From JANXAZ01 sp964504655 (GTDB lineage: Bacteria; Pseudomonadota; Alphaproteobacteria; Geminicoccales; Geminicoccaceae): 64,000 nt of DNA. The stretch lies in assembly GCA_964504655.1 (NCBI GenBank), contig CAZDFD010000008.1, positions 1 through 64,000 on the forward strand. The letters run 5' to 3'. The notes beneath the pieces are model-generated. The model saw nothing but the letters and a program-made list of their open reading frames with translations. It made no database searches and was not told where the DNA came from. The translations under genes were made by a program, and so were the position numbers. Positions 46,501 to 53,826 of the stretch are shown here, piece after piece. Within the stretch, counting starts at the first letter, position 1, and each line of letters begins with the position of its first letter.

Positions 46501-49500
46501 TGGACGCGCTCGCCCTCCATCGCCGGGCGCTCGGCCTGCCCGCGCTCACCATCAACTGGGGGGCCTTGGGCGAAGCCGGCTTCGTCGCCCGCACCGAGGC
46601 CATGGCCCGCTACCTCGAGAGCAGCGGCATCGCGCTCGTGCCGCTCGCCCAATCGCTCGGCGCGCTCGACCGGCTGTTGCGCACGGACCCGGGTGCGGTG
46701 GGCTTCGCCGCGATCGACTGGGACGTGCTCGCGCGGGCGAGCGGCGGCGGCTCGGCCTCGCCGCGCTTCGCGCATCTGGTCTCGGCGGTCGAGAGCGGTG
46801 GCGGCCGGCTCCGGGCCGAACTCCTCGCGGCCCCGGCCGAGCGCCGGCCGGCGATGGTCGCCCGCTTCCTGCGCCAGCAGATCGTCAAGGTGCTGCGGGT
46901 GGAGGAGAGCAGGATCGAGGCCGAGCGGCCGCTCGCCGACGTCGGTCTCGACTCGCTCACCGCCTTCGAGCTCAAGAACCGGATCGAGGGCGAGCTCGCC
47001 CTGAGCCTGCCCGTGGCGAAGCTCCTGCAGCAGCCGACGCTCGCCTCGCTCGGCGCCGCCGTGCTCGAGCGGCTGGGTGCCGAGGAGACCCCGGCCGAGG
47101 CGGCGGCCGCCACCCCGGCGGCGGCCGAGGCCGCGGGCGGAGCGGCGGCGGCGACGCCGGCGGCCGAGCCGAGCCCCCTCTCGGTGCGCCAGGAGCGCCT
47201 CCTGCGCGAGCTCGACGCCGCCCCGGAGCTCGGCCCTGAGCTCCGCGACTTCATGCTCGCGCACGCCTTCGAGATCCGGCCCGGGCTCGACCTCGAGCGG
47301 CTGCGGGCGGCGTTCGACGCGGTCGTGGCGCGGCACGCGATGCTGCGCGCGAGCTTCCCGCGCGTCGACGGCAGGCGGACGCTCCACATCGCCGAGGTTC
47401 ATCCGCGCGGGCTCGAAGTGGTCGAGGCGCGCGGGCTCGACGAGGCCGGGCTGCGGGCCGCCGTGCAGGCGGTCGCCGACCAGCCCGAGGATCTCGACGC
47501 CGGGCCGCTGTTCCGCATCCTCCTGTTCCGCGCCGACGGCGAGCGGGACGTGGTGCTGCTGCGGGTGCACCACACGGTGATCGACGACTGGTCGGCCAAG
47601 CTCGTGCTCGAGGAGCTGTTCGGGCGCTATTTCGGCCTGCCGGTCGAGGAGCCGACGGCCGACGCGCCGAGCCATGCCGACTTCGTGCGCTTCCAGCGGG
47701 AGCTCCTGGCGAGCCCGGAGGGCGCCCGGCACCGGGCGTTCTGGGAGGAGGAACTCGCCGGCATCGGCGAGCCTTTGCCCTTGCCCTACGACCGGCCGCG
47801 GCGGCCCGGGCCGGTGCGCGCGGCGGGCCGGCTCGAGCTCGTGCTCGACGAGGCGCTCACCGCGCGGATCCACGAGCTCGCGCGGGCCACCGGCACGACC
47901 CCGCACGCCGTGCTGCACGCCGGCTTCGACGCGCTCCTGCACGGGCTCACGGGCGAGACCGACCTGCCGGTCGACGGGGTCGGCTTCGGCCGCACCCGGC
48001 CGGAGTTCCGGCGGGTGGTCGGCTGGCTGTCGACCCGGATCACGGTGCGCACCCGGATCCAGCCGGAGCGGCCGTTCGCCGAGCTGGTCCGGACCGTGGC
48101 GCAGGAGCTCGCGCTCGCGCTCGAGCACCAGGACTATCCGGTGCCGCTCGTGGCCGACGGGCTGCGCGCGGCCGCCGGCGGGCGACCCTCGCGCATCGGC
48201 CAGGTCGACTTCTACATGCGGCGGGCCGAGCAGTTCGACACCCGCGGCTTCGGCGGCCTCGTCAACGGGGTCGGTGCCGCCCGGATCGACTTCCGCGGCC
48301 ACGCCGTCGCCGTCCATCCGGTCGAGCCGCGGGGCATCTGGGGCGATCTCGACATCGGCGAGGCGGAGTCCCAGGGCCGCGTCCAGTTCGAGGTGCGCTA
48401 CAACGCCGATGCCTTCGAGCGCGCCACCGTCGAGCGGATCCTCGAGCGCTACCGGCGGCTGCTCGAGCGCGCGGTCGAGGCGCCGGAGCTCCAGGTGGCC
48501 GCGCTCGCCGCGGACCTCGCGGTGCCCGGACCGGCGGCCGCGGCGGCCGCGGCCGCGGTCACCGAGGACCTGCCGCTCTCGGCCAACGAGGCGAGGCTCC
48601 TCGACCGGATCGACCGGCTCGGGGTGCGTGACGCCTATACGCGGCATTTCGAGTACGCCTGTGCGTTCGCCATCCGCCCGCCGCTCGATCGCGGCCGGCT
48701 CGCGGCCGCACTCGCGACGACGCTCGAGCGGCACGACATCCTGCGCACCGTCTACCCGCGCGAGGCCGGCCGGCGGGTGCCGCGCGTCCTGGCGCGGCAT
48801 CCGACCGGCCTCGAGGTGGTCGAGCCGGGCGATCGGTCGGCGGCCGAGATCGAGGCCCTGGTGCAGGCGCGCGCCGAGCAGCCCCACGACGTCGAGCGCG
48901 GGCCGCTGTTCGAGGCGATCCTGTACCGCGCCCGGGGCGAGGACCTGCTGCTCCTGCGCCTGCACCATCTGGTGTACGACGGCTGGTCCTTGATGCTGCT
49001 GTTGAACGAGCTGTTCGAGCGCTATTTCGGGCTGCGCGGGGCGGAGCCGCGGCCGGCCTTCCAGTGCCGCGACGCGGTGCGCTGGCAGCGGGCCTACATG
49101 GAGAGTGCCGAAGGCCGGGCCGAGCTCGCCTGGTGGAAGGCCGAGCTCGCCGATCCGGGCCCGCCGCTCGAGCTGCCCTTCCTGCGCGGGCGGGCGGGCG
49201 CCACCATCGCCCACGGCCGGACGGTGCGGTTCGTGATCGAGGAGGCGACCACCCGCCGGCTGCTCGAGCTCGCCGCGGCCCGGCGCTGCTCGTCCTACGC
49301 GGTGCTGCACGCCGCCATGAAGGCGCTCCTTTGGGCCTGGACCGGGCGCAGCGACCTGCTCGTCGATGCGTCCGTCGCCGCCCGGGTGCGGCCGGAGCTC
49401 GAGCCGGTCGTGGGCTGGCTCAACACGGTCCGGGCGATCCGCAACCGGGTGGCGCCGGAGCGCGGCTTCGCCACCCTCGTCGACGCGGTGGCCGAGGCCG

Positions 49501-49961
49501 TGCGCGGCGCGCTCGCGCACCAGGCGCATCCCTGGCTGCCGCTCCTGCGCCGGCTCGGCCTCGACCCGGCGGTGCGGCCCTCGCCGCTCGGCCAGGTGGC
49601 GCTGATGGCGATGCGCCCGGACAACATCGACGATCGCGGCCTCGGCGCCCTGCTCGTCGACCGGCCGGACGCCCGGGTCGCCTTCGGCAGCATCGAGGTG
49701 CGCGCGGTTCCGCTCGCCTGGGACCATTGCGAGCGCGACCTCCAGATCTTCGTGCAGGAGCTGGGCGGTCGGGTCTGGGGCGAGGTCGTGGTCGACGCCG
49801 AGCGCTGCACGGCGGCCGACACCGCGCGGCTGGCCCGGGACTACACGGCCCTGCTCGAGGCCGCGGTCGCGGCCCCCGAGGTGCCGCTCGAGGAGCTGAT
49901 CGGCGGGCTCGGGCTCGGCTTCGGGCCGCCGCCCGCCGCCCGCTTCCGGGCCGCCGAGTAG
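40578..49961 (+). CDS. Type I reducing polyketide synthase with two C-terminal condensation domains
   Basis: The 3127-residue protein starts at ATG 40578 with GGGAGAGGGAA upstream. Domains in order are as follows. KS (about 14-435): Cys184 in DTACSSS, His319 in EAHGTG, His359. AT (550-850): Ser639 in GHSFGE, with specificity-region motif AAYH. DH (905-1190): His941 in HxxxG, Asp1106. A linker with three tandem 11-residue repeats (1204-1236) leads into a structural KR-like half. ER (1475-1800): NADPH motif TGGVGLAA. KR (1818-2005): GGLGGFG, LDD, active Tyr in QANYVAGN. ACP (2095-2165): Ser2126 in LDSL. C1 (2195-2640): HHTVIDDW with His2332. C2 (2660-3120): HHLVYDGW with His2797. No adenylation, thioesterase or methyltransferase domain is present. 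The KS-to-ACP order equals that of mycocerosic acid synthase. It is probably iterative, giving a saturated chain that the C domains pass to an alcohol or amine acceptor. Confidence 0.92.
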   Translation: MIDQSPSAAGAIPPAVAIVGIGCLLPGGARDPQRFWRNLLDGVDGIVEVPPGRWNTGRYFDAEPGRPGRAITRWGGFVPGIEGFDAEAFGISPREAQAMDPQQRQALQVAWHALEDAMIPADSLAGTATGVFLGCCGSDYGSLQRYRRHSDAVSNTGVAISIVANRVSHRLDLRGPSLVVDTACSSSLVAMHLACRALDRGECDLALAGGVNALLDPAPFVGFSQAGMMSPSGRMHMFDHRADGYVRAEGAVILVLEPLERALAEGRRVHAVIRATWVNQDGHTATMTAPSAEAQQAMLEAAAAAAGIDPASVAYVEAHGTGTPVGDPIEARAIGLAFGRGRAPGRPLLVGSVKTQTGHLEAAAGATGVTKAALALRHRMVPPNLHFERPNPAIPMAELNLTVPTAPTPLAGDGPLRAAVNSFGFGGTNACAILESPPPVRPAAAPDPAPERILLPLSAATPGALARLAEAVADRLEAEPGTEPADVAWSLASGRARMAHGLAVPAGSREQAVTRLRAFARGEPALGPGEAGPPPWLAGRRGPARPLVFVFTGQGGQWWAMGRELLARDPVFRAEVERFDAVFERLAGWSAIAELGRTKEESRVDETEVTQPAIFAVQIGLAARWRAWGVEPAMVLGHSFGEVAAGYVAGALSLEDAAALIFHRGRLQQGLEGTGAMAALGLGAAEVRPFLARPGFAAVEVAAVNGPTMTTVGGPRPALEALLATIEAERPGTFARLLKLQAAYHTAGMEPIREAFHAALAGLRPGPARLPIVSTVTGAEIDGRALDAAYWWRNVREPVLFEPAVGHALERGFAAFLELGPHVTLAGPLNACLAHKGVAGLVQPSLHREQGELDTLWAALAALWVAGQPVDWRGVLGAGRRLVDLPLYPFETKSFWAPCEEARAMLHEAPVHPLLGDRLAGPQPRWRAELDLASHRFLEDHRVDGSVLFPGAGYVELMLAAAADALGEGPIELEGVTLHEGLFLDRERSEIVETAFDPERGRITVHSRTRDGAPEWVLRATGRARRAAAAPLASEAAAPAATAEAGDGLDGEAFYAKAAAWRYEYGPLFRGVVRARPLGDDVRGEVVRPEGLSAGAPWRFHPALLDACLQVGIALLGDAASGDLHLPRGFARVRWLARPGERLSVELVGVRRDARATVSDVVVRDPDGAVVLRIEGFETRRLVGRARRGGEAARRPAHWRDGFQESALEASAVGQESALEASAVGQESALEASAVGGGAAAAELPGEPGAWLLLADAGGLVDRLAVRLRAAGQRCLLVRPAEAAARIAREEARIRPGEAADLAPLVEELAAGGLPWRGIVQGFGLDAGTLGEDPPAAALMAFQEQACLPVLQLAQALAGRSGPAPRLWILARGARRPSGEALDGPASVAGLAQVPLLGLARTVASEQENLRCTTVDLDPAEDGLLALWAELVADGPEPEIALRGGRRFVSRLERVEPGALPPLRRPAGDPAIASFKLTMPAAGVLDTMRLVERPRPEPGPGELLLAVEAVALNFRDVMAASGLLPEEAEPDPAHEALGTECAGTVLAVGPGVLGFRPGERVATMARGCFAAHATVPAAMVMRAPAGLSAAAAATVPVGFLTAWYALVTLGRMQPGERVLIHVATGGVGLAAIQIAKMIGAEIFATAGSEAKRAFLRELGIRHVMNSRTLDFADEILAATGGAGVDLVLNSLPGPFLEKSLAVLAPHGRFLELGKRDIYGDTPLGLKALRRNVAFFAIDLANVDPRRAATVRAALDELEGHLAAGRIAPLPFERFPASRVVDAFRHMAQAKHIGKVVVELDDPALEVALDPDRPLRLRADASYLVTGGLGGFGLEVARHLARAGAGHLVLMGRSGASSEAARALLAELEAAGTQVTVAQADVTRPEEVRAVVEAIAASGRPLKGVVHGAMVLDDGFLTQLDPVRFARALAPKLAGAWNLHQATRELPLDHFVMFSSVAAMLGSKGQANYVAGNGFLDALALHRRALGLPALTINWGALGEAGFVARTEAMARYLESSGIALVPLAQSLGALDRLLRTDPGAVGFAAIDWDVLARASGGGSASPRFAHLVSAVESGGGRLRAELLAAPAERRPAMVARFLRQQIVKVLRVEESRIEAERPLADVGLDSLTAFELKNRIEGELALSLPVAKLLQQPTLASLGAAVLERLGAEETPAEAAAATPAAAEAAGGAAAATPAAEPSPLSVRQERLLRELDAAPELGPELRDFMLAHAFEIRPGLDLERLRAAFDAVVARHAMLRASFPRVDGRRTLHIAEVHPRGLEVVEARGLDEAGLRAAVQAVADQPEDLDAGPLFRILLFRADGERDVVLLRVHHTVIDDWSAKLVLEELFGRYFGLPVEEPTADAPSHADFVRFQRELLASPEGARHRAFWEEELAGIGEPLPLPYDRPRRPGPVRAAGRLELVLDEALTARIHELARATGTTPHAVLHAGFDALLHGLTGETDLPVDGVGFGRTRPEFRRVVGWLSTRITVRTRIQPERPFAELVRTVAQELALALEHQDYPVPLVADGLRAAAGGRPSRIGQVDFYMRRAEQFDTRGFGGLVNGVGAARIDFRGHAVAVHPVEPRGIWGDLDIGEAESQGRVQFEVRYNADAFERATVERILERYRRLLERAVEAPELQVAALAADLAVPGPAAAAAAAAVTEDLPLSANEARLLDRIDRLGVRDAYTRHFEYACAFAIRPPLDRGRLAAALATTLERHDILRTVYPREAGRRVPRVLARHPTGLEVVEPGDRSAAEIEALVQARAEQPHDVERGPLFEAILYRARGEDLLLLRLHHLVYDGWSLMLLLNELFERYFGLRGAEPRPAFQCRDAVRWQRAYMESAEGRAELAWWKAELADPGPPLELPFLRGRAGATIAHGRTVRFVIEEATTRRLLELAAARRCSSYAVLHAAMKALLWAWTGRSDLLVDASVAARVRPELEPVVGWLNTVRAIRNRVAPERGFATLVDAVAEAVRGALAHQAHPWLPLLRRLGLDPAVRPSPLGQVALMAMRPDNIDDRGLGALLVDRPDARVAFGSIEVRAVPLAWDHCERDLQIFVQELGGRVWGEVVVDAERCTAADTARLARDYTALLEAAVAAPEVPLEELIGGLGLGFGPPPAARFRAAE
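44187..44285 (+). repeat. Three tandem 33-bp repeats inside the polyketide synthase gene
   Basis: Copies at 44187-44219, 44220-44252 and 44253-44285 encode QESALEASAVG three times (residues 1204-1236). They are identical except for one base (A/G) in the first copy. They lie in the linker after the DH domain and keep the frame. Confidence 0.97.
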
Positions 49962-49968
49962 GGCCCCG

Positions 49969-52353
49969 ATGGCGCAGCGGAGCCTGCCGCGCGGACGCCC
50001 GGAGCGGGCCGGGCCGGCCGCCGCGGTCGCGGCGCTGCGCCGGCTGCTCGCCCGGCTCGGGGCGGTGCCGGTCGAGGCCTGGTTCCGCCCGGTGCTCGAC
50101 CGGCCGCGGCTCGTCGTGGCGCTCACGATCGCGCTCTCGCTCCTCGCCGGCGGCGGGCTGCGGCAGCTCTCCTTCAACCCCGACAGCCGCCTCTTCTTCG
50201 GTCCGGACGATCCCGAGCGGCTCGCCCTCGAGGCGTTCGAGGCGACCTTCTCGCGCGCCAACAACGTCGTCTTCGTGCTGGAGCCCAGGGACGGGCGGGT
50301 GTTCACCGTGCCGACGCTGCAGGCGGTCGCCTGGCTGAGCGAGCGCGCCTGGCAGGTGCCCTACGCGCAGCGGGTCTACTCGCTCACCTCCGAGCCGCAC
50401 AGCTTCGCCAAGGACGACGAGCTCGTGGTCGAGGATCTGGTACCCGACCCGGCCCGGCTCGACGGCCCGGCGGTCGAGGCGGCGCGGGCGCGGGCGATGG
50501 GCCGCGACGACCTGGTCCGTCGCCTGGTCTCGGACAAGGCCGACGTCACCGCCGTCATGGTGCTGGTCAACGCGCCCGGGGCGAGCCGCGCCGAGGTGCC
50601 GCAGATGGCCGGCTTCGCGCGCGAGCTCGCGGCCGAGTTCCGCGCCCGCCATCCGGCGATCGAGGTCCATCTGACGGGCGGGGTGATCGGCGACGACGCC
50701 TTCGCGCTCGCCGGCCGGCGCGACCTCTCGACGCTGGTGCCGCTGATGGTGGTGCTGGTGGCGCTGACCCTCGCGCTCGGCCTGCGCTCGCTCTGGGCGA
50801 CGGTCGCCACGCTCGCCGCCATCCTGCTCTCCTGCCTGCTCACCATGGGGACCGCCGGCTGGCTCGGCGTCGTGCTCAACCCGGCGACCGCCTCGGCTCC
50901 GGTCGTGATCCTGGTGCTGTCCTTGACCACGGGCGTGCACATCGTGACGAGCGCCTGCCGCGAGCTCGCCCGGCTCGGCGCGCGCCGTCCGGCGGTCGAG
51001 GCGGCGCTCGCCGAGAACGCCTGGCCCGTGCTGATCAACAGCCTGACCACGGTGGTGGGCTTCCTGGCACTCGGCTTCTCGATCGCCCCGCCGCTGCAGG
51101 AGCTGGGCACGATCGTCTCGGCCGGCACGCTGGTGGCGCTCCTCCTGTGCTTCACCTTCCTGCCGGCGGTCCTCCTCCTCCTGCCGATCCGGGCCTCGGC
51201 CGAGATCGGCCTGCCGGCGCTCCGGGCCGCGCTCGCCCGGCTGTGCGACGCGGTGATCGCGCGGCGCCGGGCGGTGCTCGCCGCCGGCGGCGTGGCGCTC
51301 CTGGGTCTCGGCTTCGGCATGACCCGGCTCACCTTCGACGACGACTTCATCCGCTATTTCGACGAGAGCTACGACTTCCGCCGCGCCACCGACGTCTACC
51401 AGAACCGGCTGTCGGGCCTGCACGTCCTGCAGTTCTCCCTGCCGGCCGGCGAGGAGGGCGGCGTGGCACGGCCGGACTATCTCCAGAAGGTCGCCCGCTT
51501 CGCCGAATGGTTCCGCGGCCGGCCCAAGGTGGTCTCGGTCTCGGCGCTGAGCGACCTCCTCGAGCGGCTCAACAAGAACATGCACGGCGACGACCCGGCC
51601 TTCGAGCGTCTGCCCGAGAGCCGCGAGCTCGCCGCCCAGTACCTGCTGCTCTACGAGATGTCGCTGCCGCCCGGCCACGATCTGGGCACGGTCCTCGACG
51701 TCGGCCGCTCGAAGAGCAAGCTCACCGTGGTGCTCGCCAACGTCAGCATGGACGAGGTTCGCGAGCTCGGCCTCGCGGGCGAGGCCTGGCTGCGGGCCAA
51801 CAGCCCCGAGCTCGCCGCCCCACCGACCGGGCTGTCGATCATGTACGCCTATCTCTCCGAGCGGAACGTGCGGGCGATGCTCGCCGGCACCGCGCTCGGG
51901 CTCGTCGTCATCTCGGCGATGCTGGTGGCGGCACTCGGCAGCACCCGCCTCGGCCTGTTGAGCCTCGTGCCCAACTTCTTCCCGGCCTTCATGGCCTTCG
52001 GCCTCTGGGGCTACCTCATGGGCGAGGTCAACCTCGCGGTCTCGGCGGTGGCGGTCACCACCTTCGGCGTGGTGGTCGACGACACCGTCCACCTGATGGC
52101 CCACTACCGCGACGCCCGCGAGCGGCTCGGCCTCGGCCCCGAGGACGCGATCCGCCACTGCTACCAGATCTCCGGGGTGCCCTGCCTGTTGATGGCCGTG
52201 GCGCTCGGCCTCGGCTTCGCGGTGATGGCGCTCTCGGGCTTCGCCGTCACCCACCAGATGGGCATGCTCAGCGCCATGACGATCGTGATCGCCTGGCTCG
52301 GCGACTATCTCTGCCTGCCGCCGCTCCTCCTGTGGCTGGAGCGGCGGCTGTGA
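49969..52353 (+). CDS. MMPL/RND-family exporter
   Basis: This 794-residue inner-membrane protein has the duplicated RND layout. TM1 is at about 45-66, followed by a large periplasmic loop (70-245), a block of five helices, then TM7 near residue 434 (RAVLAAGGVALLGLGFG), a second periplasmic loop and five final helices. The second half holds VVVDDTVHLMAHY, the proton-relay-like motif of MMPL and HpnN transporters; the first-half equivalent is LTTGVHIV. It starts 7 bases after the polyketide synthase stop and its stop overlaps the carrier gene. It likely exports the polyketide product from the inner membrane. Confidence 0.88.
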   Translation: MAQRSLPRGRPERAGPAAAVAALRRLLARLGAVPVEAWFRPVLDRPRLVVALTIALSLLAGGGLRQLSFNPDSRLFFGPDDPERLALEAFEATFSRANNVVFVLEPRDGRVFTVPTLQAVAWLSERAWQVPYAQRVYSLTSEPHSFAKDDELVVEDLVPDPARLDGPAVEAARARAMGRDDLVRRLVSDKADVTAVMVLVNAPGASRAEVPQMAGFARELAAEFRARHPAIEVHLTGGVIGDDAFALAGRRDLSTLVPLMVVLVALTLALGLRSLWATVATLAAILLSCLLTMGTAGWLGVVLNPATASAPVVILVLSLTTGVHIVTSACRELARLGARRPAVEAALAENAWPVLINSLTTVVGFLALGFSIAPPLQELGTIVSAGTLVALLLCFTFLPAVLLLLPIRASAEIGLPALRAALARLCDAVIARRRAVLAAGGVALLGLGFGMTRLTFDDDFIRYFDESYDFRRATDVYQNRLSGLHVLQFSLPAGEEGGVARPDYLQKVARFAEWFRGRPKVVSVSALSDLLERLNKNMHGDDPAFERLPESRELAAQYLLLYEMSLPPGHDLGTVLDVGRSKSKLTVVLANVSMDEVRELGLAGEAWLRANSPELAAPPTGLSIMYAYLSERNVRAMLAGTALGLVVISAMLVAALGSTRLGLLSLVPNFFPAFMAFGLWGYLMGEVNLAVSAVAVTTFGVVVDDTVHLMAHYRDARERLGLGPEDAIRHCYQISGVPCLLMAVALGLGFAVMALSGFAVTHQMGMLSAMTIVIAWLGDYLCLPPLLLWLERRL

Positions 52354-53147
52354 GCCGGGCGGCGCTCGCGGCCGGGCTCCTCCTGCTCGCCGGCGCCGCC
52401 GCCGCCGAGCCCACGCCCGAGGCCCGCGGCCTCGAGATCGCCCTGGCCGCCGACGCCCGCGGCGCCGGCTTCTCCGACTACGCCGCGGTCGGCGAGATGA
52501 TCCTCAAGGACAGGGGCGGCGCGCAGAGCCGGCGCCGCTTCCGCCTGCAGGTGCTCGAGGCCGACGGCGACGCCGACGGCGACCGCAGCCTCCTGGTCTT
52601 CGACTGGCCCGCCGACATCAAGGACACGGCCCTGCTCACCGTCGCCCACAAGGAGGGCGACGACGACCAGTGGCTCTATCTGCCGGCCCTCAAGCGGGTG
52701 AAGCGGATCAGCGCCAGCGGCCGTTCGGGCTCGTTCGTCGGCAGCGAGCTCGCCTACGAGGACATGGTCGGCGAGGAGGTCGAGCGCTACCGCCACCGCT
52801 GGCTCCGCGACGAGCCCTGCCCGGGCGGGCTCGATCTGCTCTGCCACGTCAACGAGCGGGTCCCGGTCGAGGTCGGCTCGGGCTACAGCCGGCAGGTCGC
52901 CTGGCTCGACACCGAGGAGCTCCGTGTCGTCAAGGTCGACTACTACGATCGCAAGGGCGATCTGTTGAAGACCATGATCGTCGAGGGCTATCGGCGCTAC
53001 CTGGAGCGGTTCTGGCGGGCCGAGCGGATGGTGATGACCAACCACCAGACCGGCAAGAGCACGGAGATGCTCTGGAGCGACTACCGGTTCCAGGTCGGGA
53101 TGTCGGCCGAGGACTTCTCGCCCCGGGCCCTCGAGCGGGCGCGCTGA
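52350..53147 (+). CDS. LolA-fold outer-membrane lipid/lipoprotein-sorting-like protein
   Basis: This 265-residue precursor starts at GTG 52350, overlapping the exporter stop. A signal peptide ends near GAAAAEP (about residue 20). The mature part matches the LolA_like group usually found beside RND/MMPL transporters: DKGGDDDQWLYLP-like segment EGDDDQWLYLPALKRVKRIS, then SFVGSELAYEDM, SRQVAWLDTEELRVVKVDYYD and MVMTNHQTGKSTEM. This fold is an open half-barrel that carries acylated molecules across the periplasm. No lipobox is seen, so it is probably soluble. Confidence 0.85.
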   Translation: MSRAALAAGLLLLAGAAAAEPTPEARGLEIALAADARGAGFSDYAAVGEMILKDRGGAQSRRRFRLQVLEADGDADGDRSLLVFDWPADIKDTALLTVAHKEGDDDQWLYLPALKRVKRISASGRSGSFVGSELAYEDMVGEEVERYRHRWLRDEPCPGGLDLLCHVNERVPVEVGSGYSRQVAWLDTEELRVVKVDYYDRKGDLLKTMIVEGYRRYLERFWRAERMVMTNHQTGKSTEMLWSDYRFQVGMSAEDFSPRALERAR

Positions 53148-53149
53148 GG

Positions 53150-53806
53150 ATGGAGGGGGATCGGCGCCGGGCCGAACTCCGGCTCCTCGACCTCGATCGG
53201 GCGGCACCCGTGGCCACGGCTTCGCTGTCCGGTGCCGAGCTGGCGCGGGCCGCGGCCATGGCCGAGCCGGCGCGGCGGCGCTTCGCGGCCGGGCGGGCGG
53301 CGCTCCGCGCGACCCTGGCCGACCGGCTCGGCTGCGCGCCCGGCGCGGTGCCGCTCGCCACCGGCCCCTGGGGCAAGCCCGTGCTCGCCGATCGGAGCGC
53401 CGGGCTCGCCTTCTCGCTCGCCCATTGCGGGCGGTGGGCGCTCCTGGCCGTGGCGCCGGTCGCGGCCCTCGGGGTCGATCTCGAGCGGGTCCGACCGCTC
53501 GACGACCCGGAGGCCCTGGCCGAGCGGCTGCTCGACCCGGCCGAGCGGCTCGCCCTGGCGCGGCTGCCGGCGGCGGCCCGCTGCCGTGCCCTCCTGCGCG
53601 CCTGGGTGCGCGAGGAGGCCTGCCGCAAGGCGGTCGGCACCGGGCTCCTCGACCGGCCGCCGGGGGCGGCCCGGCGGGCCCGGGCGGACGGTCTCGAGCT
53701 GGTCGAGCTCGAGCCCGGACAGGGCCTCGTGGCGGCCCTCGCCGCGAGCGAGCCCTTGACTTGTGTTCGCCTTCTGCGCGAGAGCGCCACGGCGGGTGTC
53801 ACCTGA
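53150..53806 (+). CDS. 4'-phosphopantetheinyl transferase (Sfp type)
   Basis: This 218-residue enzyme would load the phosphopantetheine arm on Ser2126 of the ACP in the polyketide synthase. Sfp-type motifs are GPWGKPVL, FSLAHCGRWALLAVA, the Mg-binding GVDLERVRP, and WVREEACRKAVGTGL, where Arg replaces the common Lys before the Glu. It starts at ATG 53150 two bases after the carrier stop, inside the same operon. Confidence 0.9.
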   Translation: MEGDRRRAELRLLDLDRAAPVATASLSGAELARAAAMAEPARRRFAAGRAALRATLADRLGCAPGAVPLATGPWGKPVLADRSAGLAFSLAHCGRWALLAVAPVAALGVDLERVRPLDDPEALAERLLDPAERLALARLPAAARCRALLRAWVREEACRKAVGTGLLDRPPGAARRARADGLELVELEPGQGLVAALAASEPLTCVRLLRESATAGVT

Positions 53807-53826
53807 GCGCGGGCGGGGGAGGGGCG

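Noticed and set aside
47130..49961. Start of an NRPS module (C-A-PCP)
   Set aside because: No adenylation or second carrier domain follows; the next gene is the MMPL exporter.
40425..50306. A 3293-codon open frame on the minus strand, antisense to the polyketide synthase
   Set aside because: Its translation has biased, low-complexity composition and no domains; long antisense frames arise from codon bias at this GC. The plus-strand frame has intact catalytic motifs throughout.
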